From Alphaproteobacteria bacterium (lineage in GTDB: Bacteria > Pseudomonadota > Alphaproteobacteria > Micavibrionales > UBA2020): 9,723 nucleotides of DNA. The notes beneath the pieces were generated by a model. That model searched no databases and was not told where the DNA came from. It saw nothing but the letters and a program-made list of their open reading frames with translations. The stretch is taken from the NCBI GenBank assembly GCA_023136145.1, contig JAGLRU010000067.1, positions 1 to 9,723 on the forward strand, read 5' to 3'. Numbering within the stretch: position 1 is the first letter of the stretch; every line of letters starts with the position of its first letter. Of this stretch, positions 1 through 7,156 are shown piece after piece. A program made the position numbers and the translations under genes.

Positions 1-1587
1 CATACTGCTCTTGCCGGAGCCTATACGCCCGACAATAGCTACCTTTTCACCTTCCCTGATATTCAGGCCGATCCCCTGCAATACCGGACTCTTGGTTCTC
101 GGATAGGCAAACTCCATATCCTGAAACTGGAAATGACCTTTTAGAACAGGACGATGTAGAAATTTCTTGTCCCGTGGACGCTCCACTGGCTGACGCATCA
201 CACCATCCAAATTCCTGTAAGCCGATTTTGCTTGATGGTATCTGTTGACCAGCCCCGCGATCTGTCCAATAGGCGCAATAGCACGAGAACTCAAGATAAC
301 GCAGGCCATCAAAACTCCAATGGTCAAGTTCTTATCCTGTACCATATACATCCCGACCATCATAACGATCACACCTGCCAGTTGCTGGATAAAGACAGAA
401 AAATTCACACTAAGACCGGAATAAAAACGCGACTTCTGTCCCGCCTCGGCTGATCTCGCCACATAATGAGCGTAATTCTCGCGGAGCTGCCCTTCACCAC
501 CAACGCCCTTTATCATTTCTAAACTGCCAAGCGTTTCAACCAGCAATCCATGCTTCTGCTCACCAGTTTTCATCGCCTGATGAACTTTTCTCCGTACCGG
601 CAACTGCATCAGGTATCCGACAAGCATTACCACTGCATAAAAGGACAGAAGAAGAAGAGCCATCTGCACTCCCGCGATCATCCAGATCACCGCAATAAAC
701 AGCAATGAAAACGGAAAATCTACAAGCCCCGTCATAGTCGCTGAATTAAAAAACTCTCGTAACGAATCAAACTCCTTCAAGTTATTCGCGAAAGCACCGG
801 TAGAGCCGGACTGTGCACCAATACGCATATCCAGCACCTGATTGAAAAGCTTTTGCGCCAAAATAACATCAGAACGACGGCCTGCTATATCAATAAAATA
901 AGCTCGTAGCGAGCGGATAACAAAGTCGAAAATAAAAATAGAGGCCGCACCAATAGCCAGTACCCAGCCTGTTTCAACCGCATTGTTCGGCAGCACGCGA
1001 TCGTAAAAATTCATGATAAATATCGGGCTAGTCAGGGCGAACAAATTGATAAGTAGTGCCGCCACCATCACACGCATATAAATACCGGAGCTTTCCAAGA
1101 TATTGCCCCAGAACCAATGGCTCAATAGGGACTCTGTCCCAGCATCATCGCTCTGATAATCCGGCTTGATATAAATGCAATAACCGGAATAAGCTTTGCC
1201 GAAATTTTTTCCGTTAATGATTTTTTCTTCCCGCGAAACCGGGTCCAACACACGGTACTGGTTCTTATCATCGCACTGTAGCAGGATGACGCTCTTCCTG
1301 TCCTTCATTACCGCGATGGCTGGCATAACTTCCGCAGGAATTCTGTTCAGCATCCGCTTGACGATCCGCGCCTTGAATCCAGCACGATCAGCAGCCTGAC
1401 AAAACAATTTCGGAGTTAAACCACCTTTACCGACAGGAAGCCCCGCCTGAAGTGCCGGAGCCGATCGCGTATGTCCGAAATGACTAGTGATGAAAACCAG
1501 CGACTCCAAAAGGAAATCCTTCTGGGTCTGAGAACCCTCTTTTTCCATCGGAATATCTGGATCAGGGCACTCTGACATATCAGACAT
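1..1587 (-). CDS. Type I secretion ABC exporter (LapB/LssB type), 3' end cut by window edge
   Basis: Inner-membrane permease/ATPase that would energise one-step export through a TolC channel. The visible part is 529 residues from ATG at 1587 and stays open to base 1. Residues about 20-140 look like a C39-peptidase-like domain. The usual N-terminal catalytic Cys is absent: the matching stretch reads LLESLVFITSHFGHT and the nearest Cys is residue 63. This is therefore the non-cleaving form seen in LapB/LssB and HlyB exporters. Hydrophobic membrane segments follow at about 172-194, 206-226, 285-304, 309-329, 393-415 and 418-437. The nucleotide-binding domain starts near 485 (FAYPRTKSPVLQGIGLNI) and Walker A, GRIGSGKS, is at 520-527. 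The signature motif, Walker B and H-loop lie beyond the window. It starts 5 bp after the tolC-like stop, so the two are co-transcribed. An RTX-adhesin-like substrate is inference; no substrate gene is present. A second in-frame ATG at 1578 is possible. Confidence 0.93.
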   Translation of the reverse strand, partial: MSDMSECPDPDIPMEKEGSQTQKDFLLESLVFITSHFGHTRSAPALQAGLPVGKGGLTPKLFCQAADRAGFKARIVKRMLNRIPAEVMPAIAVMKDRKSVILLQCDDKNQYRVLDPVSREEKIINGKNFGKAYSGYCIYIKPDYQSDDAGTESLLSHWFWGNILESSGIYMRVMVAALLINLFALTSPIFIMNFYDRVLPNNAVETGWVLAIGAASIFIFDFVIRSLRAYFIDIAGRRSDVILAQKLFNQVLDMRIGAQSGSTGAFANNLKEFDSLREFFNSATMTGLVDFPFSLLFIAVIWMIAGVQMALLLLSFYAVVMLVGYLMQLPVRRKVHQAMKTGEQKHGLLVETLGSLEMIKGVGGEGQLRENYAHYVARSAEAGQKSRFYSGLSVNFSVFIQQLAGVIVMMVGMYMVQDKNLTIGVLMACVILSSRAIAPIGQIAGLVNRYHQAKSAYRNLDGVMRQPVERPRDKKFLHRPVLKGHFQFQDMEFAYPRTKSPVLQGIGLNIREGEKVAIVGRIGSGKSSM

Positions 1588-1592
1588 CGCTT

Positions 1593-2924
1593 TTAGCCCT
1601 TTTGTTTTGCTCCGATTTTAGCGACATCAAAAACACTCCGCAATTTTCCCATCGCATTGAGCAACTCAAAACGTGAAAGAAACTTCCGATAATATGCCTC
1701 CGTACGAGCTGTTTTAGCCTGAAATACCTTTGAATGAGCGGCGATCAGTTGCAGGTTCGACTGCTTGCCCCCTTCGAATTGCGACAAGAAATTTTCAAGA
1801 ATTTTATAGCTGGCATTTTCCAGTTCAGACATCAAGGCGAATTGCTTATCAACGATCTGCATGGAGGTGTATTTCTGCCGTACATCATGTTTAACCTTTC
1901 TAAGCACGCTCTGCTGCCTAGCGGACGCTTCGATCTTCTGCTGCCCTGCTTTTTCTATGCGAGCAAGTTGTGCACCACCGGTAGAAAAACTCCAACCAAG
2001 CCTGAACATAGCTTGAACGGAAGAAGTTTCACCACCAACGACATCGTACTGATCTTGATCGGAATAAGACATCTCCGCATCAATGTACGGCAACAAACCA
2101 GCTTTCTCGGCGTTAACCTCTCTGGTCATAGCAGAAAGCATGCTCTCCGCCGCGAGGACATAAGGACTTCCTCTGGTTGCATAGGTCACGGCATCCTCGA
2201 TTGTCACCGGAATCATGGCATTCCATTTCGTTTCCCCGATCTCAAGAACAGCGTCCGGTTCCGCTCCAGCGATTTCGATATAATCAGCCTCTGCCTGACG
2301 AAAAGCTTCTTCATAACCCAGTCTCGTATTTTTCGCCATCGCCTGCGCTTCGTTCGCCTGCAAAAGCTCCGATTCGTCCGCAGCTCCTCCCTTAACCATT
2401 AGAACGATGTTTTTTCGGCGACCTTCAATATTAGAAAGATACTCGCTGGCAAGAGTAAGCAATTCCATCGTCCTCATCAGATTCAAGTGTGCACGCGCAG
2501 CACTCAGGGCAATTTCCTCCGCCGTTCCACCCAAATCGTAGGACGCAGCCGAAAAACGATCCTTCGCCCCTTTAAAACGATTCTCAATTCCGAAACCTGC
2601 AAACACATGCTGCGTTAATGTGACAGTCCCTTGTCCCATCCATGAAGCTGCGGCACCCTGACTGGCAGTAAGAGCGCGTGTTGTTGAATCATTTAGATGC
2701 AAACGCCCAACAGAACCATTCACTTGCAACACAGGGAAAAAAGCTGAACGCTGTTCCCAGACATTTTTGTCAGCAACCGCAAGAGAGGCCGTACTCGCCT
2801 TTATTTTCGGATGCGATGAAAGAGACCGTGTCACACTGTCAGATATAGTCGCTGCCTGTGCGGCCACAGGCAAACAAAATATCATCAACACAAACAGAAA
2901 AAATCTAATAAACTTTCCAAACAC
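1593..2924 (-). CDS. TolC-family outer-membrane efflux/secretion channel
   Basis: Outer-membrane channel-tunnel protein expected to pair with the ABC exporter directly downstream. A GTG start at 2924 gives 443 residues. The N-terminus is a clear Sec signal peptide: basic start, then FFLFVLMIFCLPVAAQA, with cleavage likely after AQA. The mature part begins TISDSVTRSLSSHPKIKA, the typical opening of an OEP repeat. Long alternating amphipathic helices without cysteines follow, with a second OEP-like repeat from mid-protein (ATRGSPYVLAAESMLSAM), ending near LSRFELLNAMGKL as TolC/LapE-type proteins do. Mature length, about 415-420, is normal for the family. I prefer GTG 2924 over an upstream in-frame TTG at 2942 because a G-rich Shine-Dalgarno-like run (2933-2940) lies about 8 nt ahead of the GTG and none precedes the TTG. 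The TTG would add only six residues. Family is clear; the role in type I secretion rests on gene context. Confidence 0.9.
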   Translation of the reverse strand: MFGKFIRFFLFVLMIFCLPVAAQAATISDSVTRSLSSHPKIKASTASLAVADKNVWEQRSAFFPVLQVNGSVGRLHLNDSTTRALTASQGAAASWMGQGTVTLTQHVFAGFGIENRFKGAKDRFSAASYDLGGTAEEIALSAARAHLNLMRTMELLTLASEYLSNIEGRRKNIVLMVKGGAADESELLQANEAQAMAKNTRLGYEEAFRQAEADYIEIAGAEPDAVLEIGETKWNAMIPVTIEDAVTYATRGSPYVLAAESMLSAMTREVNAEKAGLLPYIDAEMSYSDQDQYDVVGGETSSVQAMFRLGWSFSTGGAQLARIEKAGQQKIEASARQQSVLRKVKHDVRQKYTSMQIVDKQFALMSELENASYKILENFLSQFEGGKQSNLQLIAAHSKVFQAKTARTEAYYRKFLSRFELLNAMGKLRSVFDVAKIGAKQKG

Positions 2925-2932
2925 AGCCGAAA

Positions 2933-2940
2933 CACCCCCC
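2933..2940 (-). promoter_or_regulatory. G-rich ribosome-binding site deciding the tolC-like GTG start
   Basis: The coding strand reads GGGGGGTG here, 8 nt before the GTG at 2924. It is the only Shine-Dalgarno-like stretch close to the gene start, and it follows directly after the alternative TTG codon (2942-2940). It therefore favours initiation at GTG rather than TTG. The match to AGGAGG is imperfect. Confidence 0.4.
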
Positions 2941-3003
2941 AATGGATTCTGATCAACTATTCCGAAACAAAAACCAACCCCGTCTTAGAGAATGCCTGAC
3001 TTA

Positions 3004-3041
3004 CCTCTTTTTCGCAACATCTCCTGCCAACAACAAAGAGG
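3004..3041. repeat. Spaced inverted repeat in the tolC-like gene leader
   Basis: Seven-base arms, CCTCTTT at 3004-3010 and AAAGAGG at 3035-3041, are exact reverse complements separated by 24 nt. It lies about 80-120 nt upstream of the tolC-like start. It could be an operator for a dimeric regulator or a leader hairpin. With AT-rich arms and a long loop, chance is a real possibility. Confidence 0.25.
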
Positions 3042-3101
3042 AAAAATAAAGAAAAATGATCTTAGGGAATATGTGCAAAGTATTAAAACACTAAATCTAT
3101 T

Positions 3102-3117
3102 CTATTTTTTAAAATAG
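3102..3117 (-). terminator. Possible weak AT-rich hairpin after the Zn-finger gene
   Basis: CTATTTT and AAAATAG form a perfect palindrome (2-nt centre) directly after the TAA at 3121-3119. The stem is almost all A/T, with one G-C pair per arm, and no clean U-tract follows in the direction of transcription. It may act as an mRNA 3' end signal but is weak as an intrinsic terminator. Confidence 0.2.
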
Positions 3118-3118
3118 T

Positions 3119-4732
3119 TTATAGCCCAAGTTTTTTAAACAAAGCCGTCATAAACTCCATGTTGGCAGCGAAAAGAACCAGCAGAGTTGTGCCAATGGCA
3201 TAAATCCCCTCTATTCCTGCAGCGGGAAGCTTGGCGGAAATTTTCTTACTCATATCAGGTAAAAATTTGCGCAAAGTATGGGCTGCCATAATTTTTATCA
3301 TGTAAATTGTCACGATATATCCCAGAATCCAGACAAGCACATCAACCAAAGTACCGAATTGCGCCAGATTTTTCTGGATAAATATCTGCATAACTTTAGC
3401 TTTAACGGGGCCGACATAATACAGAAGCGACAATCCATAAGACAAAATCGTACCAATAACAAGCCCCCTGATACGCATACTTTTTCCAAGTGTCAAAAGA
3501 GCCTTATCCGCATATTTGACGGAAGCATTGACATACTTTTCGGAAAGCACCTCAGGATATTCCATGAAGATTTTCTGAGTCACTGTACGCTTCGACTGAT
3601 TTGTCAAAGCCGACAATGTCTGCCGTAAGATATTATACTTGCAAGCCGCATCAACTAGCTTCTTCGGCTCTTTCGGATTTTTAGTCAGCGCAAGTAACGC
3701 ATTAATCCCGGGCTTTATCATAGCATCCATAAAAGACTCTATCTTAACAACACGAGCATTGAGTCCAGCTATAACGGCAGGATAAATTTTTCCACCGATG
3801 GAAAGTTCTGCGATAGCGATCGGCAGAAGGGCTGTCAGTGGGAAAATTGTTTTTTTCTTCTCAAATACCGCAGGATGATAGAAAATTCCAGCATGTCCGC
3901 CAACACCAAGAGCGTCACTTCCCAACTTGTTCACAGCCTCCAGAACAAACGGCGGATGCTTCTCATCAAACAAATCAAACTGAATATCGGCTTCGTAAGT
4001 AACAGTAAACATTTGCGTCGAATACCCGCTTTGAGCACACTCTGAACATCCGATAGAACCTTTGCCACCGCATATTGTACAAGGAAGATTTCGAATGTTC
4101 CGACAAGCATGGCACAACACACGCCCAAGCCCTTTACACATCAGGCAGGCAACCTGCGATCCATCGTCCTGCTGCACATACCCTGTACTACGACATGCCT
4201 GGCAAGGGATCATCCCCTTGGCATAACATATCTTGCAGGGAATAACGCCGGTGCCGCTACAAGCGACGCAACTGATTCGCATCTGCCCTTCGCATTTCGG
4301 GCATTTTTCGATGACGGAAAATTCCTTTTGCGATTCCGGCACAGGCATTTTGATAGGCTTCATGCCCCAACCCTGACCAGGCAATTGTTTCAGATGATCG
4401 AGAATTTCCCGATGGAGAGAACCTGACTTCAAAAATTCCAGATGTAAACCCTCGGCAAAAGCAATAACCTCATTTTTTGACTCCAGCACCTGCCCGTAAG
4501 GCTCGTTGCCTCCTTTCCTGCCCTGAGCGATCTTTGAAGTCACTTCAATGACCACCCCCCCCTTAATGTAATGAACTTTCGTATCCTGCTTTTTGACACT
4601 GATCTGACCAGCCTTCAGCCCGTTGCCATCTACAATGCGGTTAAGAAACTCAAGTGCCTTCCAGACAATCCTGAAATACTTCTTATCCAACTTGTCAGGA
4701 AAGGGCGATGCTTTTGTGTCAATACTGTTCAT
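3119..4732 (-). CDS. Unrecognised membrane protein with DnaJ-like cysteine-rich domain, no J domain
   Basis: A 537-residue protein of unknown function. Residues 1-140 are a soluble mixed-charge domain I do not recognise. Residues 144-236 carry eight CxxC pairs at C144/147, 155/158, 166/169, 177/180, 196/199, 207/210, 218/221 and 229/232. Several fit the DnaJ zinc motif CxxCxGxG (CVACSGTG, CLMCKGLG, CTICGGKG); others are degenerate (CPKCEGQM, CHACRNIR). This is twice the four repeats of DnaJ, enough in principle for four zinc ions. There is no J domain and no HPD motif. After a soluble region (about 240-415), hydrophobic segments at about 422-440, 462-480 and 506-524 suggest a C-terminal membrane anchor. 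The ATG at 4732 lacks a nearby Shine-Dalgarno sequence and follows dnaN by 50 bp, with mini-ORFs running into it. An eight-G run covers codons 57-60. The cysteine array suggests protein binding or a chaperone-like task at the membrane, but that is inference. Confidence 0.85.
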   Translation of the reverse strand: MNSIDTKASPFPDKLDKKYFRIVWKALEFLNRIVDGNGLKAGQISVKKQDTKVHYIKGGVVIEVTSKIAQGRKGGNEPYGQVLESKNEVIAFAEGLHLEFLKSGSLHREILDHLKQLPGQGWGMKPIKMPVPESQKEFSVIEKCPKCEGQMRISCVACSGTGVIPCKICYAKGMIPCQACRSTGYVQQDDGSQVACLMCKGLGRVLCHACRNIRNLPCTICGGKGSIGCSECAQSGYSTQMFTVTYEADIQFDLFDEKHPPFVLEAVNKLGSDALGVGGHAGIFYHPAVFEKKKTIFPLTALLPIAIAELSIGGKIYPAVIAGLNARVVKIESFMDAMIKPGINALLALTKNPKEPKKLVDAACKYNILRQTLSALTNQSKRTVTQKIFMEYPEVLSEKYVNASVKYADKALLTLGKSMRIRGLVIGTILSYGLSLLYYVGPVKAKVMQIFIQKNLAQFGTLVDVLVWILGYIVTIYMIKIMAAHTLRKFLPDMSKKISAKLPAAGIEGIYAIGTTLLVLFAANMEFMTALFKKLGL

Positions 4733-4760
4733 GAAAATACAATAAAACCCGCTTCGTCAT
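4719..4760 (-). CDS. Possible 13-residue leader ORF overlapping the Zn-finger gene start
   Basis: ATG at 4760 opens MTKRVLLYFHEQY, stopping at TGA 4721-4719, nine bases past the A of the downstream ATG (4732). A GAGGGGA stretch upstream is a better ribosome-binding site than anything near the main start. The short ORF could deliver ribosomes to the weak downstream start. Its size makes chance plausible, and no homology can be judged. Confidence 0.22.
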   Translation of the reverse strand: MTKRVLLYFHEQY

Positions 4761-4782
4761 AGGACTTTCCCCTCATAAAAAT

Positions 4783-5904
4783 TCAGACACGCAAAGGCAT
4801 CAAGACATAGAGGGAGGATGTATCGCTAACGTCCTGAATAACGGCAGGAGATGCAGAATCCGAAAGATAGATGCGACATCCTTCCCCTTCGATTTGCTTT
4901 GTCACGTCCATCAGATACGTTGAATTAAACCCGATTTCCACTGGATCCGCATTAAAGCGAACTTCGATCTCTTCTGAAGCACTGCCACTATCCGGGGAAC
5001 TTGCCGACAAAAGCATAACCTTGTCACCAATCGTCAATTTCACCGCTCGTGATTTCTCGCTGGAAATCGTCGAGACACGGTCAACAGCGTTGGAGAATAA
5101 CGACGGATCTACTTCCAAAATTTTATCATTGCCTTTCGGAATGACACGACTGTAATCAGGAAACGTGCCATCAATCAGCTTGGTTGTCATAGAAACATGA
5201 TCGAAAGAAAACTTCATCTTGTTGTCAGAAAGCTCGATCTCTATCGTATCACCAGCCTCGTCTATCAACTTGCGTATCTCGTTAATCGCCTTGCGAGGGA
5301 TAATCACGCCAGGCATACCCTGAGATCCTTCCGGTAACGGCATTTCAAACCGCGCCAAACGATGCCCGTCCGTTGCCACGGCGCGTAGCACAGGAACATT
5401 CTCACTCTCCGCCTCATGCAGGTAAATACCGTTTAGGTAATAACGGGTTTCCTCGTTGGAAATTGCAAAACGAGTGCGATCCACCAGCGTGCGAAGATCA
5501 GCCGCCGGAATGGAAAAACTACATGAAAATTTTTCGGACGATCCCATTTTAGGAAAATCTTCCGTTGGCAAACAACCAAGGCGAAACGTGGATTTCCCGG
5601 ACTTGACCAACAGAGTCGCGTCTCCTGAAGTGCTGGAAAATTCTACAACGGACTCTTCCCCTAGCTTTCGCACAATATCGTAAAGGGTATGCACTGGTAC
5701 GGTGGTTGTTCCGACAACAGATGCACGAGCGGCCACGGACTCTATGATCTCCAAATCCATATCCGTCGTTGTCAATGACAGAGAATCTTTTTCGACACAC
5801 AACATCACATTGGCTAGAATTGGAATAGCATTTCTGCGCTCTACCACGCTGTGAACGTGATTAAGAGACCGAAGAAGATCTGTACGATCAATGGTGAATT
5901 TCAT
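4783..5904 (-). CDS. dnaN: DNA polymerase III beta subunit (sliding clamp)
   Basis: Processivity clamp that encircles DNA as a homodimer and tethers Pol III and repair proteins; cytosolic. At 373 residues it has the normal full length and covers all three clamp domains (about 1-120, 128-250, 253-373). Recognisable family signatures are the start MKFTIDRTDLLRSL, AIPILANVML at 26-35, VATDGHRLARF at 176-186, DGTFPDYSRVIP at 245-256 and the C-terminal YVLMPLRV, which forms part of the partner-binding pocket and here ends in RV as in many alphaproteobacteria. ATG 5904 follows GAGG (5909-5912) with a short 4-nt spacer, and the start matches the family exactly. A promoter-like sequence lies just upstream. 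Neither dnaA, recF nor gyrB is adjacent: upstream is an AraC-type regulator, downstream the cysteine-rich membrane protein. Function is certain. Confidence 0.98.
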   Translation of the reverse strand: MKFTIDRTDLLRSLNHVHSVVERRNAIPILANVMLCVEKDSLSLTTTDMDLEIIESVAARASVVGTTTVPVHTLYDIVRKLGEESVVEFSSTSGDATLLVKSGKSTFRLGCLPTEDFPKMGSSEKFSCSFSIPAADLRTLVDRTRFAISNEETRYYLNGIYLHEAESENVPVLRAVATDGHRLARFEMPLPEGSQGMPGVIIPRKAINEIRKLIDEAGDTIEIELSDNKMKFSFDHVSMTTKLIDGTFPDYSRVIPKGNDKILEVDPSLFSNAVDRVSTISSEKSRAVKLTIGDKVMLLSASSPDSGSASEEIEVRFNADPVEIGFNSTYLMDVTKQIEGEGCRIYLSDSASPAVIQDVSDTSSLYVLMPLRV

Positions 5905-5908
5905 GACG

Positions 5909-5912
5909 CCTC
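5909..5912 (-). promoter_or_regulatory. Ribosome-binding site of dnaN
   Basis: GAGG on the coding strand, only 4 nt before the ATG at 5904. A better Shine-Dalgarno match, AAGGAG at 5933-5938, is 28 nt upstream and too far away to serve this start. Confidence 0.5.
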
Positions 5913-5941
5913 GTTCCGCTAAATGGCACGATCTCCTTTTT

Positions 5942-5971
5942 TATAAACGGAGAACGGCTGCATTGTATCAA
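5942..5971 (-). promoter_or_regulatory. Putative sigma-70-type promoter of dnaN
   Basis: On the minus strand TTGATA (5971-5966) matches the -35 consensus TTGACA at five of six positions. It is followed after 18 nt by TTTATA (5947-5942), a good -10 match. Transcription would start near 5935, giving a leader of about 30 nt before the dnaN ATG. The position and quality suggest that dnaN, and perhaps the Zn-finger gene behind it, is transcribed independently of the AraC operon. Confidence 0.5.
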
Positions 5972-6061
5972 TAGAGATTAAAAAACCCAAGCAATAAACA
6001 ACACTACAACAAGCTATAAAATATTCATCACGAAAAAACACAACATTATGTTTACTTCGCC

Positions 6062-7156
6062 TTATGCTTTCGTCTTCAGCTTGCCATTTTCCAAACGATA
6101 CTGAGAAGGGGTTTCACCAGCAACTTCCTTAAACACACGGTTAAATGAAGCCAGCGAGTTAAAACCAACCTCGAAAGCCACGACCTGCACAGGAATGGAC
6201 TGATTCAGAAGCATCCGCTTGGCATCATCCACTCTGAATTCGCTCAAAAGCCGAGGAAAGCTTTTCCCGAAAGCCACGTTAATTACACGAGACAATGTAT
6301 TTTCAGAAGTCTGTATCTCCCTAGCAAGGTCGGCACGGCTGAATTCCTGCTCATGGTAGAGTTTGTCAACCTCCATCAGCACCTTGACGGCAGCAAAGAC
6401 CCTCTTTTCCTCCGGGTTGAGAGCCAATGCCTTAAAACGCGTTGGTGCCACATTCAATTGCACTGGAAACGGATAAACCCGAAACAGAGTCGTTATCGTC
6501 AAATAAATAAAGGCAAGACCTAGCACGACAAGCAGGGAATCCGCATTTTCCGCCGACAGCTTTCCAGTAGAGCGCAGGGAGTTAATTCCAACTGTCATCA
6601 CGTTGGCTCCCACCAGCACAATCACCAGCCAATACCTCTCACGCCCACCTTTCGATTTCCGAAGTGCCTTGAATAAATCCTTGTTCCCCCATAATGCCAA
6701 CATCGCGATCCCTCCAGAAATAGAACCTAGCCAATAGAGCCACAGGAACAGCCCAGGACATATCCCTTCATCTCCGCCACATACTCTGGCAAAATCGCGT
6801 ATCATATACACGATAATAAAAGACAGTGGCACCAACGCCAGAATCCAGAATTGCTTCGGTTCCGGAATATCTACTCCCTTTGCAACCTGCAAAACTAGCA
6901 AATAACATAAGGGAGGTCCCAAAGACCAGCAGAACCAAAGCGCTAAACGTAAAGACTGTTCATAATCCTCCAAACGCAGAGAAAATTGCAGCCCGAAAGC
7001 TATGGCAAGCACGAAAAAATACGCGAGGGCAAGAGAAGCCTGCCTCCAGTTCCTCACCCGAAAAAGGATATAAACAAGAACCAGAATGCTTTGCGTCAGT
7101 CCGATTATAGCCAACAGTTCGATCAAGCTAAAAGTGGTCGTAGTGAAAAAAAGCAT
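6062..7156 (-). CDS. Membrane-embedded AraC-family regulator (7 predicted TM segments + HTH)
   Basis: A 364-residue one-component regulator. The N-terminal two thirds is membrane-embedded, with hydrophobic segments at about 10-32, 41-60, 70-92, 103-119, 134-156, 174-194 and 206-225. The C-terminal part, about 255-355, is an AraC/XylS double helix-turn-helix: FSRADLAREIQTSENTLSRV carries the first HTH, and VVAFEVGFNSLASFNRVFKE with the family-typical GETPSQYR ending carries the second. Seven helices would place the N-terminus outside and the DNA-binding domain in the cytoplasm, so it must act on DNA from the membrane. No AraC-type sugar-binding cupin is present; the TM part is presumably the sensor. 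ATG 7156 overlaps the upstream stop (TGATG), so it is translated with the helical protein and ABC permease, its likely partners or targets. An AAGAAGG-like Shine-Dalgarno sequence precedes the start. The signal is unknown. Confidence 0.88.
   Translation of the reverse strand: MLFFTTTTFSLIELLAIIGLTQSILVLVYILFRVRNWRQASLALAYFFVLAIAFGLQFSLRLEDYEQSLRLALWFCWSLGPPLCYLLVLQVAKGVDIPEPKQFWILALVPLSFIIVYMIRDFARVCGGDEGICPGLFLWLYWLGSISGGIAMLALWGNKDLFKALRKSKGGRERYWLVIVLVGANVMTVGINSLRSTGKLSAENADSLLVVLGLAFIYLTITTLFRVYPFPVQLNVAPTRFKALALNPEEKRVFAAVKVLMEVDKLYHEQEFSRADLAREIQTSENTLSRVINVAFGKSFPRLLSEFRVDDAKRMLLNQSIPVQVVAFEVGFNSLASFNRVFKEVAGETPSQYRLENGKLKTKA

Larger units (their letters stand above)
2943..3118. other. 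Intergenic region between the Zn-finger gene and the tolC-like gene
   Basis: This 176-bp AT-rich gap must hold the end of the upstream transcript and probably the promoter for the tolC/ABC pair. It contains an AT palindrome just after the upstream stop and a spaced CCTCTTT/AAAGAGG inverted repeat, both listed separately. I could not find a sigma-70 promoter with good -35 and -10 boxes and proper spacing on the minus strand, and I see no convincing small gene. Confidence 0.5.

Noticed and set aside
1734..2402. 222-codon open frame on the plus strand opposite the tolC-like gene
   Set aside because: It lies wholly inside a clear TolC-family coding region on the other strand, shows no recognisable domain, and its composition is that of a reverse-frame shadow.
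3013..3030. Sigma-54-like promoter upstream of the tolC-like gene (TTGGCAGG ... TTGCG on the minus strand)
   Set aside because: The GG and GC elements are separated by 11 nt instead of the required 10, and the -24 box has a mismatch, so recognition by sigma-54 is unlikely.
3931..4128. 65-codon minus-strand frame inside the Zn-finger gene
   Set aside because: It is an alternative frame within the long cysteine-rich coding region, whose own frame has regular CxxC motifs. It does not reflect a frameshift, since the main frame is open throughout.
5888..5929. 13-codon GTG leader ORF ahead of dnaN, behind the orphan AAGGAG at 5933-5938
   Set aside because: The spacing from AAGGAG to GTG is only 3 nt, and transcription from the predicted promoter would begin at about 5935, leaving the site incomplete at the extreme 5' end.
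6022..6058. Intrinsic terminator after the 7TM-AraC gene (AACATAATGTT followed by a T-run)
   Set aside because: The stem is five A/T-rich pairs with almost no loop, too weak to call, although the T-run downstream is suggestive.
5905..6061. Replication origin or DnaA-box cluster next to dnaN
   Set aside because: No TTATCCACA-like box was found in the intergenic region, and the AT-rich stretch is explained by the promoter.
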